The notes under the pieces: generated by a model
Databases searched by the model: none
The model's input: the letters and a program-made list of their open reading frames with translations, nothing else
Told to the model about the DNA's origin: nothing
Shown here: one piece after another, positions 10,856-23,636 of the stretch
Position numbering within the stretch: position 1 is the first letter of the stretch
Layout: the number at the start of each line of letters is the position of its first letter
Assembly (NCBI GenBank): GCA_002794775.1
Contig: NBAY01000014.1
Span: 186,001-250,000, forward strand
Reading direction: 5' to 3'
Source: Porodaedalea pini
Taxonomy: Eukaryota; Basidiomycota; Agaricomycetes; Hymenochaetales; Hymenochaetaceae
DNA: 64,000 nt
Translations under genes and position numbers: made by a program

Positions 10856-11474
10856 CTCATAGTGTTCTGACTGTATGCATATACACATATGACCATATTT
10901 TTGACTATGTATACAGATATGGCCATATATTCCAGGTTTCCAGAGCTCATATGCATATGGCTGTGCCATATATGCATAAACAAGGTGGTAGATAACACTG
11001 GATGTGAGAGAGATGATTAAGACAAAAAATCACTCTGAATTCTTTGTAGTAAAGACACACCTTACTTCTTGATATGTATAAGTCATAACATAAACCAGTT
11101 AGTACCAAAAGCAGCTGAAAATGGCCAGGATGAAAGCACACATCAACAAGTTGAGGTCGGGCGGCTTGCTGGGGACCAAGGAGCCTGAGCTTCTTGACTT
11201 GGAGACTCGCCAGAAGTCGGCTTCTATATTAATTTGTGCACCCAAATCAGTTGAAGCAGGCTTCGCAAGGGGCTTGAGACCTATATATGTAGTAAGTTAA
11301 GGGTGTAGTATACGGTCATATGCTGCGTATATGGGGATTTTCTTCTCCTCAATACGGGTTACGGCCATATACTATACGACCACATTTTGTCATTCCAGAA
11401 ACTCATATGCATATGGCCGTACCCATATACGGACGTGCCGTATCCGTATGCCTATGAATACGGTCGGAACATTA
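10856..11474. mobile_element. 619-bp non-autonomous DNA element (MITE-like)
   Basis: Flanked by CCACTGA on both sides (10849-10855 and 11475-11481). Copy 1 of the host repeat has a single CCATTGA at the same point, so the boundaries are supported by an empty site. The ends are imperfect inverted repeats (TGTTCTGACTGTATGCATA versus TGTTCCGACCGTATTCATA read inward). Both subterminal regions are dense in CATATG and GGCCATAT words. No coding capacity. Confidence 0.65.
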
Positions 11475-11481
11475 CCACTGA

Positions 11482-11622
11482 GAATAGGTGCTCAGGGCTA
11501 GCAACAAGTAGAGATCCAATGCTTGTGGTGCATAACTCAAAGGTCAGCTTTACTTTCATTTATTCTTCTAATCTATAGTTTTGTTATACCATTTTATTTA
11601 TTCCTAGGAAATTGTGTGTTGT
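11482..11622. repeat. Dispersed direct repeat, right half of copy 2
   Basis: GAATAGGTGCTCAGGG through TTCATTTATTCTTCTAATC matches 10183-10290 with scattered substitutions. Together with about 10728-10855 it forms a second copy of the repeat at 10008-10335. From 11623 to 12101 I see no feature. Confidence 0.55.
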
Positions 11623-12101
11623 AGAATAAGACTGACAAGAATCTATAAAGGAGCCAGCAGTGGGAATCACTTCCCACGAGCCCCAGTACTGTACATAAGA
11701 CGCGTCGTTCGAACAGCAACTTGAACACAGATTTGATTGTTCACATGCGCTGCTCACGCTTTCCGTACGTCTCGATCGTCCAAACCAAAGGCTGTCCTCA
11801 TTAATATTCAGCATTATTAAAAGTCGTGATATATTATTGGATGAAGGTTATCCGCGTGCCATCGGACGAAGTAACCGTGAGCAGTCTAATCCTCAAAGTC
11901 AAGCACCTTGCTCAACTAGCAGCAGATGATGCGGAGGGACGTTCACACTGACTGATGATTTTGATAAGAGCCGCAAGGCGGAGCCGCTCCGACCCCAACA
12001 GTTGGTTTCCATAGAGGCGTTCAAAAGCCTTCGAGGGACTCGACAATCACCAAACCCACCTACATCGTCACTCACGTACAAGAACCAACTCCTGCTCAAC
12101 G

Positions 12102-13627
12102 ATGGCTTCTCCGAAATTTACTGTGGCAGTCTGGTGATTGAAGACTGCTCTTTGTATCTCGTCTTTGCCTTGCTAACTCGCTCTGTAGCGGTGGCGGCAT
12201 TGCCGGTCTGACAACCGCGGTCGCGCTCTCTCGCTTTTCTTCAGAGAAGAAAGACATCCGTGTCGACATTTACGAAGCTGCGCATGAGTTCACTGAAATT
12301 TGTGCTGGTGTCGGTATGTGGCGCAGGCCTTGGCGGGCGATGAAAAGTCTGGGTCTTTAGGAAGAGCTTGGGAAACTCGTTGAGATCCCTAGCTCGGAAG
12401 ATAAACCTCGTAAGCCTTTTATCCTACAAATGCATGTTGCCTGGTACTTAGTTTCCGAAGAACCTGTTTTTGAGATGCGCAAGTCCGATCAAGCGAAGGG
12501 TGTCTCATTCTATGACATGATCGTTCCGAGTATGTTCGTTTTATCGATTCACGTGCTGATACTAACTATATCTTGCAGTGGGGCTCCTTGCTTTTCACCG
12601 CGCTGATTTTCTTAATGCACTTGCCAGCCAGCTTGACCCGAAGACCACAAAGACGTACTTCTCGAAGCGTCTCACCTCCTACACTCTTGCGTCCGAGAGT
12701 TCTTCAAGGTCTCCGATAACTTTATCGTTCAAAGACGGGTCGATTGCGACATATGATGTTCTCATGGGCTGCGACGGCATCTTTCTGCGACGCGCCACAC
12801 GATGTATGAACTCGCGGCGCGGGATGCCGAGGCAAGCGATGGCGAGGAAGGGAAGAAAGCAGCTGAGACGCTCCGTGGAATGGTGGATCCTGTCTGGAGC
12901 GGCAGTGTTGCCTATCGGGGTGTGATACCTCGCGAAAAACTCGAAAAACTGAACTCAAACCACAGGGCTATACATACACCTCAGAACGTCAGTGGAACTT
13001 CATCGAGTCCATTGGTCCCGACCGCTGATACGTGCCTTTTTTTTTGCAGTATATGGGAAAAAATAAGGCACATCGATTCAATTAGCTCCTTTTGACAGCT
13101 TTTCATGAACTTTGCGTAGCATCTCATAGTGCTTCCCATTTAGAAAGGCCGTCTGATCAATGTTGTCGCATTCTGTTCTTGGCCCGAGAAAGACGGCACC
13201 ATCTTCGAGGGCAAAACGGTCGAGAACCCAGAAGGAGCTCCTTGAACAGTATGTCGGCTGGGAGGACGAAGTGCAGCAAATCCTGCAGGTACGTAAGCGA
13301 TCTCCTTCACACGACCCTGCGTTGACTGTATGCTGCATAGTGCATGGAAAAACCTTCTCGCTGGGTCGTCAACGTTCTCAAGGGCCTCCCGATAAATGTT
13401 CATAGTCACGTCGCTCTCACGGGAGATGCAGCCCACGCTATGACTCCACATCAAGGCTCCGGTGCAGGTCAAGCTATTGAGGATGCCTACGTCCTCTCGG
13501 CCCTCCTTGCACACCCGCTCACCACGATCGACACCCTTCACGAGGCTCTCAAGGTGTATGAGGCGGAGCGTCTGCCTCGTGGGAATGATGTTCGACGTCT
13601 TTCTCGTCTGAATGGGATGCATAAATA
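12102..13627 (+). pseudogene. FAD-dependent monooxygenase pseudogene
   Basis: Same exon plan as the intact gene at 27791-29562. Exon 1 (12102-12133) encodes MASPKFTVAV and a 55-nt intron follows; exon 2 starts at 12189 with the dinucleotide-binding CGGGIAGLTT. Then come the GLLAFHRADFLNAL region, DVLMGCDGI, the tiny YMGKNK exon, and GDAAHAMTPHQGSGAGQAIEDA. Lesions: stop TAG at 12358, a frameshift after CDGI (about 12783), loss of the GT donor after YMGKNK, a stop in PI*KGRL (about 13140) and another frameshift at about 13220. The sequence ends after LSRLNG (13618), so the last 80 residues are missing; a copy of that part sits at 8957. Introns are retained, so it arose by DNA duplication. No function expected. 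Confidence 0.87.
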
Positions 13628-14028
13628 AGAGGTCACTTACTAACAACGTCTTTACTTTTGAGGCATTTGTGATATGTACTAGTAGTATAGTCAGCTTTCT
13701 AACAAGCTTGAGGGAAGCAAAGGTGCACTGGTAGGTGGCCGCAGTGACAGTACTCGTGCTTCATATTCGCTGGGTTATGTTCTCTACCGTAAGATTAGAT
13801 TTGGAAGTAGCGTTACAAGAGATGAGCCACAGAATGAGATGGTGTGTAAGTTGCAAGATTTGAAGGCGGCCCTTGTACGAAATGTGGCATGACTCGAAGC
13901 TGAATTTGGACCTGCTTCTGATCGGCGTCGCGCGGGCCAAACGTGCCACTCCGAGCCTGTTCAACCTGGCCTTTTACCGTGTTCATCTCTGTCTATTGCT
14001 CAAGAACCTCTTTTTGCCATAGCACGTC
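13628..14028. other. Intergenic, upstream of the J-domain gene
   Basis: No coding signal. It presumably contains the promoter of the next gene, but I see no clear TATA or repeated operator-like motif. Confidence 0.4.
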
Positions 14029-15579
14029 ATGTCAGGTCACCCGCCTGTAGAGGGCGCTGCACTACATGTGTTGACTCGTAGTGTTTTCCGTATCGTGATT
14101 ACTCTGGTCCTAACTCCTTGGTTGACGCGGGCCTCTATCCGTCTTGTACACCGTCTCCATCCTACCCAAAATCATTCTCCACAGCACGAGCTACTCGCCA
14201 GATATAGGTGGATGTTTGTAATGACACTCTCAATCTTACAGCTGGCATTCGCAGGCATAGATGCAATATTTGTCCCGAGAAGCGCATATCAAGTTCTAGG
14301 CGTTTCTGTAGATGCGGACTACGCTACAATCAAGAAATCCTTCAACCACAATGCGAAGCTGAAGCATCCGGACCATGGCGGACTCGGCGAGGACTTCATT
14401 CCAATCCAGGAAGCATGGCAAGCAATTAAACATGCGACAGTAAGACTGCAGCATGACCGGTAAGTGCATGTTTTATCTGTTGTGTATGAGGGTATTGTTA
14501 AGATGATCAAATGCATTAGGCTCGGTTACATACCTCTTCATCGTTCCTCTATGTGCTGGCTTGAGCCGGAGGAGTCTGGCGAGCATTGTTTTGACACGTT
14601 CATGTTGTTTCTGGTCAACTTCTTAGGACTGGCAATTGCTCTGGTCTGTGTTATTCGTCAACTATGTGGATGTGGATGCGTCAAGGCTTGCTCCTGGAAA
14701 ATGTCCTTGCTTCTCAGAGTTGTAAGTCCTCAAATATGGATTGCCGTTGTGTTTTTCAGCCTTAAGCTGAATGTAAACGAAAGCTTCCATTCTGCATGGT
14801 CGGCTTCAACTGCCTTCACGGAATTCTTTTGTTGGTCAAGTTAGAGCTCAATGACTTCCATGTGGACGCCTTTTTCTTTCTGGTGGGCTTGACACGTATC
14901 TTCACTCTCAACACCTGGACGGAGTACCAAGTCATGTTCCTTTTACATGATATAATACCGTCTTTGATCTGCGCTATTATACTCGCCCGTTCTGCTTGCT
15001 TTGCTGAGGAGCATCCGTGGAGACGGACCATCTATGTCGAAGGACCGGCCGACGTGTTTAAGAGCAATATGTGGTGGAAATACGGCAAAAAACCAATGAT
15101 GTCTTGGCTCTTTTCGTACATTCCAAGGCAGTAAGTCAAAGCATAGTGGCTTCGCAGACAGTCCATTGATATAGTTTTGAAGGAGTTACGAATTCGCTCT
15201 TGCGGAAGGGAAGCATTTCGTCGTCTTTGAGACCAGACGAGATGCCAAGCTTGCAGTCTCCAGTAAAAGCCGTAAATCGAATTCTCGTCTCACATGTATG
15301 AGGCGGGTAGATGGACCGGTCCTGATCACATCATTCGAGGAGGCGCAGCAAATGTTTCTCGATGGGGAACAAGTCAGACGCCGAAAACAGAACCTCTCGA
15401 AAAAGCAAAGAGCAAACAAAAAACGCAGAATGGACTATCGTTGGTTTTGGTCGTACGTGCACTATGACTTCGAAGCCTTGCTTTTCACGAACACTCTATG
15501 GGGCGACATAATCATATTCTTGATATGCTTTTCGCTACTTGCCCTATACTATTCCTCGCGACCATCCCTACTCTCTTAG
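14029..15579 (+). CDS. Polytopic membrane protein with a J domain
   Basis: Model: join(14029..14459,14520..14721,14784..15130,15183..15579), 458 residues; all three introns (60, 62, 52 nt) keep phase. Hydrophobic segments lie at about 20-40 and 61-82. A J-domain-like region follows (about 86-140: AYQVLGVSVDADYATIKKSF ... KLKHPDHGG), with the HPD signature at 113-115 that stimulates Hsp70 ATPases. After it come at least four more membrane segments, a conserved-looking block (SYEFALAEGKHFVVFETRRDAKL), a Lys/Arg-rich stretch (RRRKQNLSKKQRANKKRR) and a last membrane segment. This order suggests an organelle-membrane co-chaperone, in the ER by analogy with Sec63/ERdj proteins, although the rest does not look like Sec63. 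The third acceptor (CGAAAG) is weak. A hydrophobic frame continues at 15498-15716 in another phase, so the C-terminus may be longer if there is a frame error. Confidence 0.7.
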
Positions 15580-16426
15580 TATCCCTCGTTCATAAAGCTG
15601 GTCTTGTCTTGTATGACCTTAGACTCCAAAAGGTTTTGTACCAATATGTTTCTGAAAACTACATTGTCTGGCACCTATTCCTTCCAGTACAGCGCTGCAC
15701 TACTTCCGTGTCTTAGTTATTTGACTATTCTGGATGACCGTTCTCCTGCCTTCGTTTTGTAGCTTCATCGTTTTCACTATGTAACGTCACGTTTGAAGGC
15801 GTCTTAAGACACTTTTCTGCTTCATACATCATATTTTCTTCCTTCACATTCTTGTCGCATATAGCCCGAGCATGATTTGTTCTGTGCCATAATCGATACA
15901 TCCGGCTATAAAAAATAGCTACATTTCTTCTTGCGCGTCTGAATGACGACCCGCTTGCAGTGCCATGCACCTTGCTCAAATTCGCCACCATTCGTATTGA
16001 AAGATTACGATACACCATGCTACCCCGTTCTACATACATCACTATCCCAGTACGAAAATGCAGGTCAATGCATCCCGATAAGAAAGGGTATAAACATCAA
16101 GAAGTAGGGATATCCAGAGCAATTCGGAAGTTGCGAAAGAATGCAGAAGAAAAGTCAAAAAAAGATTCCCAGCATCGACAGCTGGCATATGCAAAGTGTG
16201 AGATACTACCGAATGAGATGAAAAAAGTATTCCGAGGGAGCATGATAGTTACTTTGCGAGGATAAAATATAGGTTGCGACGGCAAGAAAGCAAACAGAGA
16301 CAGCGCATGCTTTGTGAGGATAGCAAAGGCAGAGGTCTATGTGGAAAGGAAAGATGAGACAAATCCAGATAACTTACATCATGATGTAGAAGGTGCTGGA
16401 GATCGATTTATACTAAATGCGATTTT
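15580..16426. other. Intergenic; weak lysine-rich frame
   Basis: A forward frame at 15960-16265 encodes a Lys/Glu-rich stretch containing MHPDKKGYKHQEV. It has an HPDK string but none of the surrounding J-domain helices, so I do not call a gene. The tail of the J-domain gene (15580-15716) may extend here. No other feature seen. Confidence 0.35.
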
Positions 16427-19400
16427 TCATTGAGCGTCCTGATTCCAATTCATATACGTAGAAGGCGCGTCCCAAGGCGGCGCGAGCGGTCCAAAGTTAG
16501 TGTTTTCGCCACCATTCCACGGCATTGGCTGATTCTGTTGAGCATGTACCTGCACGTGTTGCATCGGTGGGTATACTCCGGTGGGATGTGGAGGGAGCGC
16601 GTCCATGAGCCCTTGTCTCTGATTATGAAAGGTCGCAGAAGAAGGCACTGTCCTAGCAATGTTCGTTCCATCACTTGCAGAACTCATGGGATCAACAGGG
16701 TTAGAATATGTCGCATTCATACCAGGATTCTGACTACCAAGACCTGAAGCTAGAAGAGCATAACTTCAGTTTGTGGAAGAACGAGGAAAGACACTACTCA
16801 CCATCCACAGGTGAGTTTCCCGTCATTGATGTCTCATAAGCTTGTTGCTGCTGTAGCGGCAGCGGTGCAGAGTAACTTGGGCCCGCGAGGCTAGGAACGG
16901 GGTATTGATAAGATGGTGATGAAAACGGTGGAGGCCCTTGCAACGGAACAGCACCGAGTGGATGGCTAGCAGGTCTTGCAAAGTTGGCTTCTCGAAAAGA
17001 AGTATCCGAGGCGATATTCGCAGACCTTGCTCCATCATTAGCACAATGTCGTTGGAACGGGGAAATGGGACTGGCAGATGCCGATTCACTAGCGAATCGT
17101 GCGAGTGAAGGCGAAACAGAAGGGCCACTACGAAGGAACTGCGAATGGAGGTCGGGTATAGGATGTGGCTGGGACGGCATGATATATGGGGGCGAAACAT
17201 GAAAATCAGAACCAACTGGAGGCAATCCTGCATGCGAAGTATCTAGATTGTTCATACCACCCCTTCGATCTCTGATACGCCGAGGGATAGAGACTGCAGG
17301 GATATCCGCCCGTCTCAGCATCGACATGTTCGTTGACCCTTGCAAACGCGGACCGTCATTGAGAGGATTGGGCCTCGTGCAGGTATACACCGAAGCAGAC
17401 TGGTGAGATGAAGACACTTCAGCTTCCATGTTAGTATCCATTGAAGAAGCCTCTTCAATTGGTGATATATAAGCATTCATGATGCCAGAACCCAAGAATG
17501 AAAAGCGAAACGGCCCTTCAAACTGATTGGTCTCACTTTCGGCATCTTCGTGTTTGCGTTTCACGCCTGCCTTGATAGGCGTGCTCCGTGTTCTTGCCTT
17601 TTCCGCACGTTTCAGAAGCGTCTCGACGATGTATTCAGCCTCAGTCTTCCGGCTAGCATTTACACCGCCTAGCGTAGGCCCGCGCGCCGGGATATGCGAA
17701 AGAATGCCAAGTGCAGTACGAACTGCTTCGATGACGACAGGTGAAGTATAGAGTGGTTGCTGAATCGCGACATACGCGAGCACCACGGCCGCATCGAAGA
17801 GCCGACGTGCAAAGATATACATATGGTATGTCCCATGCGGTGCATGCGGCGCATATATCATGTGCATCTGCGCGGCATGTACGAGAGCGACTGCAGGCTC
17901 GATTGCTCTCAGCCCTACAAAATGCCAGCTCGGAGACATAGTCTTGCTCCCGGGCCATGGAAAGCCGGGACCCTGTCGTGAAATCGGTGAGCATATAGTG
18001 GGCGTGAAGAGGCGCATGATGGTGTGGTACGCGTGGAACGCCAGGTCGCATCGCTGGGCAATAAGCATGGCTCGGGCGGGATTTTGCTCCGGCTGAGATT
18101 CTGTAGCTGACGGATTAAGAAGCGGGGTCATCGGTGGCGGTGAGGAAGGGACAGGAGGGAGATCTTCGTCACTAGCATCGAGCTTAAACCGTTCAGGAAG
18201 ATCCTCCATCCATTGTGTGATCTCATCTGCAAGTCTCTGGGCTGCAGCAGTGGCTGCACTGTCGGGATCTCCCGCAGTCCGGGCCAACCCACTTCGGAAG
18301 GCTCGTGCTGGTGCGTGTTTGTAGATTTCTAGCAAGCTGTAGAACCATGGAAAGAAATCGTAATGGTGAAAGAGGGGAAGAAGTCGAGGGGAGAGAGGTA
18401 GGGAGGATGAACAGAGATAGGGTGAGCGATTAGTGACAACTCAAATAACAGAGGATCGCACTGACCGGAGCTTAACGATGCAAAATGTATTGTTCCGTTC
18501 CGGAGAGCTGTCGTCTGGTGCCGGAAGAGCAAGTGAGTCCGTATGGAAACAACTGTCGTCAACGTTTGCTGGCAGACGTGTAGTGTATTCGCCAGGCAGG
18601 ATGGTGGTATTGTATCCGTACGTGTCTGAAACAAGACTATGGAAAGTACAGCAAGAGAGGAGACATCAACATCACGCAGCGGGTCTGCAACTTAACAGCA
18701 GAAGTAGACGCAGCGCACTCACAGATCAAGCCATACTACTGACCACCACAGTCTCCTCCGCACCTCCTTCATGAAGAGACTCATTCCTTTCCCTTTTTGC
18801 CGACTTTCTGATCCTTCATCCTCCTCCTCACGCTTTACGAAATCCCCAAACCCATCCGATCTTTCAGCCGGCCGCATCCCAGAATGGCGTTGTACGTCAT
18901 CCAGCGGATCAAATTCGTCCGGGTCAACACCCAGCCCCATCGCGCGTGCCTCCCAGATGAGTGACCCCACAAGTGAAGGGAGCTCCGCCGGCAAGATAGC
19001 GTCTGGGAATTCTGAGCTTGTTGATTGGGTGAGGAGCAGATAGTGAGCGCTAAGAGTGTATGTATGGATGAGCGCCGGGTCGCGCGCAGCGTGTCCGTGC
19101 CGTGCGGTATGCATGGCGAGAGCTAGATGTGCCAGTCGATAAAGTGCGTATGCTATTGTTACGTCGGGACGTTCTAGCTCTCGTTCAGGCTCTCCGACAT
19201 CGACTCCATCCGTAGAAGAGCGTGACGAATCTCCGGGAAACGAAGAGGACGCGTCTGGTACGAGCATCGGAGGAGCTGACGTAACCATAATGGGTGTCGC
19301 TCGCGGTCCCTTTCTATCTATTGCCTCATCGTTGGTCCTTCCTGCCGTGGAAGGCTCGGTCGTCCAGATCAACGCACCTACAGCCAGGCCAACCGCCGCC

Positions 19401-21091
19401 TCCGCTATTTTGCTAAATGCCGGCGTGGACGACCCAGCTGAGCCGCTCGCTGTTCCTTTGCCTTTTCCAGAGGCACCTGCACACACCGTCTCCACACTCG
19501 CACAGAAGGCAGGAAATGGCACGCAACTCATACCCTCGGTCAGGTTCGCCGCGCCGAGACGAGAAAGCATCGCGCGTCGCGTATGCTGAGATGGAAACTG
19601 CGAGACGAGCTGAGCGGCGAGTGGTGTGTACATGTCAGCAACAGGGTCGATCATTTCCACATTGGCACTCGGACGACCTTCTCCCATCCTGTCGGGTTGA
19701 TCTTCCGAAACTCCACGAGAGGAAGAAGGAAGGCCTAGACCTGAATGTAATGCAAGCCTTTGCTTCGCATCAAAACCCTGACTTCTTCCAAAGCCGAATG
19801 TCGACGCCGTACTCGTAGATTCACGGTCAACAGGCTGTAAATCCAAACTCAGACCTTTGCACGAGACCAGATTTCCGCTAGCGGAGCGAAGAAAGCGCGC
19901 CGAGCTCCGCGAGTCCTGCTCTGACTGCAGCATGGTAAAGGAGCATTCATGCCCCGTCTCCGCTGCGATTTCACGCACCCATATAGCTGGTACACCATCC
20001 AGCGGGGCCATAGTACTAGCGCCTCGTGCATCGTTCGCCAGCGCGAGAATACGTGGCGTACACATACTCGATCCTGAATCTTGGGTTGTCACAGAAGTGT
20101 GTGTGTTGTGTTGAGCGCTTGGGTTGGTGGGGAATGGGGACGTGTACACTCCAGGCAGGGAAAGTCCTGCTCCGCCCATCGCCGGTGGTATGCCAAGCGG
20201 GTTCTGCATCTGTTGCATGTACAGGTGGGAGTTGATCTGCATCTGGTGTCCTGCTTGCAGCTGCAGGTAGCCTGGAGTGGAAACACCAAGCGCGCTGAGG
20301 TTGCCCTCGACGACACGGAGGCGATTGTTGATCGACGTCACGTCCCTGAAGAAGTCAATGAAGGTGAATGAGCGGCTGTCAAGTAGAAAGAGCAAAAAAT
20401 GGTGGGAGAGGATGCAGAGGAAAGTTGGATGTACAGATGTAAAGTCATCAAAGTGACCTTGATCCAGGAGATGCAAGGGTCGCTTTTCAGGTCTCGAGGC
20501 ATAGGGAGGGTAGGAATACGTAACCAGAGATTCGAGGCAAATGGGATGGAAGCACAAGGAAGTGCATAAGTGATAGGCGAGTTTTAAGAGAAAGGTCGGG
20601 AGGAGCATGTTGATGAAGCGGGACACGTACACTTTCTCGATTGCAGCAGGTTTGTAAATGCAACGTGCGATGGTCTTGCGCTTCGTACAAGACTCACAAG
20701 GCATCCGTCTGTCACACTTGAGTTTCTGTTTCTTGCACTGTGGGAGCCGTCACAGCATGTCTAGAAACACGTTAAGATGGGGGAAAGAAGCTTACTTCGG
20801 CACATACAACAGTGACTCTTGAACGCATGCTGCTGCACTGGGCATAAGCAGTCTGAACCTTCGAGTAATGCTTAGATAAACGTACGCAGGCACACCAGAG
20901 CCTAAATCTGTCCCAGTACTAATGGTCGATGCAGCTTGCCTCCCACCCGTCTGTCCTTCGGATGCCGGTGCGCGTCGCGCAAGAGCATCGTTCCCACTGA
21001 CAGTGTCGCCTCTCGTGCTACTCGCTTCATCCTTGACCGTGCCAGCACCAGTAGTCTCGCTATCGTGCCTTGCACTGGTCGGTGCGTGCAT
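16427..21091 (-). CDS. Zn2Cys6 fungal-specific transcription factor
   Basis: Model: complement(join(16427..16743,16802..18336,18466..18636,18723..20345,20631..20737,20796..20829,20886..21091)), 3993 nt, 1330 residues; every junction keeps phase. The Zn2Cys6 cluster at residues 78-106 is built from two exons (CAE|CKKQKLKCDRRMPCESCTKRKTIARC, spacing CX2CX6CX5CX2CX8C). A short linker and heptad-like segment follow (VTSINNRLRVVEGNLSAL). The middle homology region has the usual motifs, including TIAYALYRLAHLALAMHTAR, EVRRRLWWSVVWLDL, RLPANVDD and YHMYIFARRLFDAAVVLAYVAIQQP. The C-terminal 400 residues are Ser/Pro/Gln-rich, probably activation sequence. It should bind CGG-type sites in the nucleus; the regulon is unknown. 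The intron at 20346-20630 is long (285 nt), has no stop and is a multiple of three, so retention would also be readable. The start at 21091 is the first ATG in frame; an earlier exon is possible. Confidence 0.85.
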
Positions 21092-23636
21092 TGTCACGCG
21101 TGCTTTGCTCAATTCTGCGAGAAAATCAGAAGCGCGCGTTCAGCTTGCATGTCGACTATTACGGGTTTTCGCTCTCACCTAGTAAATGATATTATGGTTC
21201 CGCGCAGACACAGGGTATGAAGTGCTGTCAAGCAGGTATATGGACTTTTCGGAGGCGATGTGAAGTTGTCTCAGTGGGAATAGGACATGGGTGTAAGGAG
21301 AAGGCAAGATGGATTCACGCGAAGCGCCCGAGACTGACTTGGAGTAATAATGACGTAAATGATGTACATGTAATTTCATTTTCTTCCGGAATTTTAGCTT
21401 AAGGTTTTGATTGCGTCTATTTAATTTGTCAATGCCGTCGACGCTGCCAGTGTATGGCTGTACATGTACTGTTTACGATAGTTTTATATCCAATGCTTTC
21501 TGCCTGCTTTGCATATAGTACATTATTATGCTGCGCATGCATTGTCATAAAATTCCTGGTATGTTTCGTTATTTCTCCATGATACTCTCCGTGATAATAA
21601 TCTCTCAGCCCTGTTCCCCATCGTCGAGGTGCAGTGGCCCCTTCGAGTTGGAAGAGACTTCGGCGGCCGTCTATGGCGCTTGAGGAGCTTAGTGCGAGCA
21701 TCGCTCGTGCCTTTGCTGACATGGACAAAAAACATGCTTCAGGCCTGACAAACAGCCGCATCATGGCACAGAGGACGTTATTGAAGACAACCGATTCGCC
21801 GACCGTGCCACGATATGTTCGCAGCTCAAAGAGCCGGCGGGAGAAACCCGCTCAAGTGAATATTACGTCAATCAATCAGTGCTAGAGTGTGGGCGGAAAG
21901 TCGAAGTGAAGGTCAGTCACGGCATAATCAACATTTGACATGACTTCGCGAGAAAGAATCATGTGTCTGAGAATTGGTTCCGTGCCGAACATCGATATCC
22001 TCCTACGTATAATTTCTGGGACATGGAATGCACGTGCGTGAAGTAACTTCACTACAGGTAGTACAACCTAGCAGTGCAGCACCAGCTCATTTCAGGAGAA
22101 GAAAGATTCGGCCCGAAGTTCAATACTCGAAGAATCACTGCGACAACGTTAACATCGTTTTCGTCAATGATTCAACTGTCAATATTAATATCACTGAAGT
22201 AGCATCGGGCTTCCCATACTTCCGCCCGCGGAGATTTTTGGGGAGATTGTCACGAGTACTGCTCCCTCCAGTCCGACATGCGAGCGATGACTATCCACAA
22301 TATTAATATTAATGATGAGCCGAAATATTAATATTAATTAATGAGGGTGCGGCCCAGAGCTCACCTTTCAGTTCGGCATCTGAGCCCCTTACTTCTACTT
22401 CGGGTTCTAGACCATCGCCAATGACCTCCGCGGACCGGCGCGCTTGAATGAGTGCCCGATCGCATCACGACGAGAGTGTTCCCGAAACTGGAAGCCTCTA
22501 GCCCGCCTTCAATTTGCATGGTAACTACTCGTCTATCAGTTCCGTTCAAAGATCATACTGCATCGTCGATATCAGAAGCCAGGCGCTCGCGCGAAACGGA
22601 ACGCAATATATAAATGGTCGAATGACTCGGAGGATACGGTCAAGAAAAACAGTAGAAAGGTTTCCGAACAGCTTCGTACTTCTCTGCAGCAATTGCATAT
22701 GCTTCGGACACAAAACAACTGCTCAAGGAACGCTCGGTTCAGGTAAGCGTCAATCAGAAGTCTGTTGAGCAGAGTGCATTCCTCCGATGCAGAACTTTGA
22801 TTGTGTCTTCGCTGTTGCGGCCCAAACATATATCTCTTGCATGTTGTTCAGACTCCAGAATGCAGAACAAAGAAAAGACGAGTTTCGAGTCGGCGTAATC
22901 AATGAATATATATCCGGGATGCACTCCAGGAGATAATATTTACAAAAGGCTGGCTTGCGGGGTTGGTTGAAGATACTGTGCACTATCAGGCGACGAGACG
23001 CACTGGAAGAAAAGAAACAGGAACGGCTTTGGACGGCGTCGCGCTTATTAATATTAATATTGTCCTCCTGCGACTGTGATGATTCACCGTTACTGGCGTT
23101 CCGACTAGTACTCTGAGCTTCACGAAACAACATCGTCGCATTCATTGCAACATACTTTATAACATTATCCTTTAATTCTTGAGGACATATCAGGCAGCTT
23201 CCGGTCGTTTCCCAACGAGAATCAGTTTGACTCGTTCACAGAGCGTTGCCGTGGGCAAGCGGTCAATTTGAGCAGTAAGTACAGATACGCGGTTTCGCTG
23301 CATCCTGAAAACTAGCTACACTTAGTTGAGACATGCGGACAGCACACATGTAATTCTAGCGGTTCAAGCTTTCGGCTAGATGCTTGCTAACAAAATCTTG
23401 CGGTGAATAACAAACAACGGTGGTATCGTTCAACACTTTTTAGTGTTCTCGTTTACCGTATATTCTGTAATAGATGTCGTTCGTATATGTTGGTGGCTGG
23501 GAAAAAACTACTGATACATGTAGTTGAACAATGGTTCGTGCAAGATGCGCCGTCGTCATTATAGAGGAAGTCCCTTCCGAGCAAGAGGTGTTGAACACAA
23601 ACTGAAAGCTGAAAAAAGAATCGTACGAAGTCCTGA
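21092..23636. other. Intergenic region with TTAATATTAA motifs
   Basis: No convincing gene on either strand. Short frames at 21634-21885 and 22750-23145 lack domains. The palindromic motif TTAATATTAA, or AATATTAATATTAAT, recurs at about 22185, 22302, 22326 and 23048. It probably holds the promoter of the Zn2Cys6 gene next to 21092. Confidence 0.45.

Noticed and set aside
15960..16265. Second J-domain protein (HPDK string)
   Set aside because: Only the HPDK tetrapeptide fits; flanking helices are absent.
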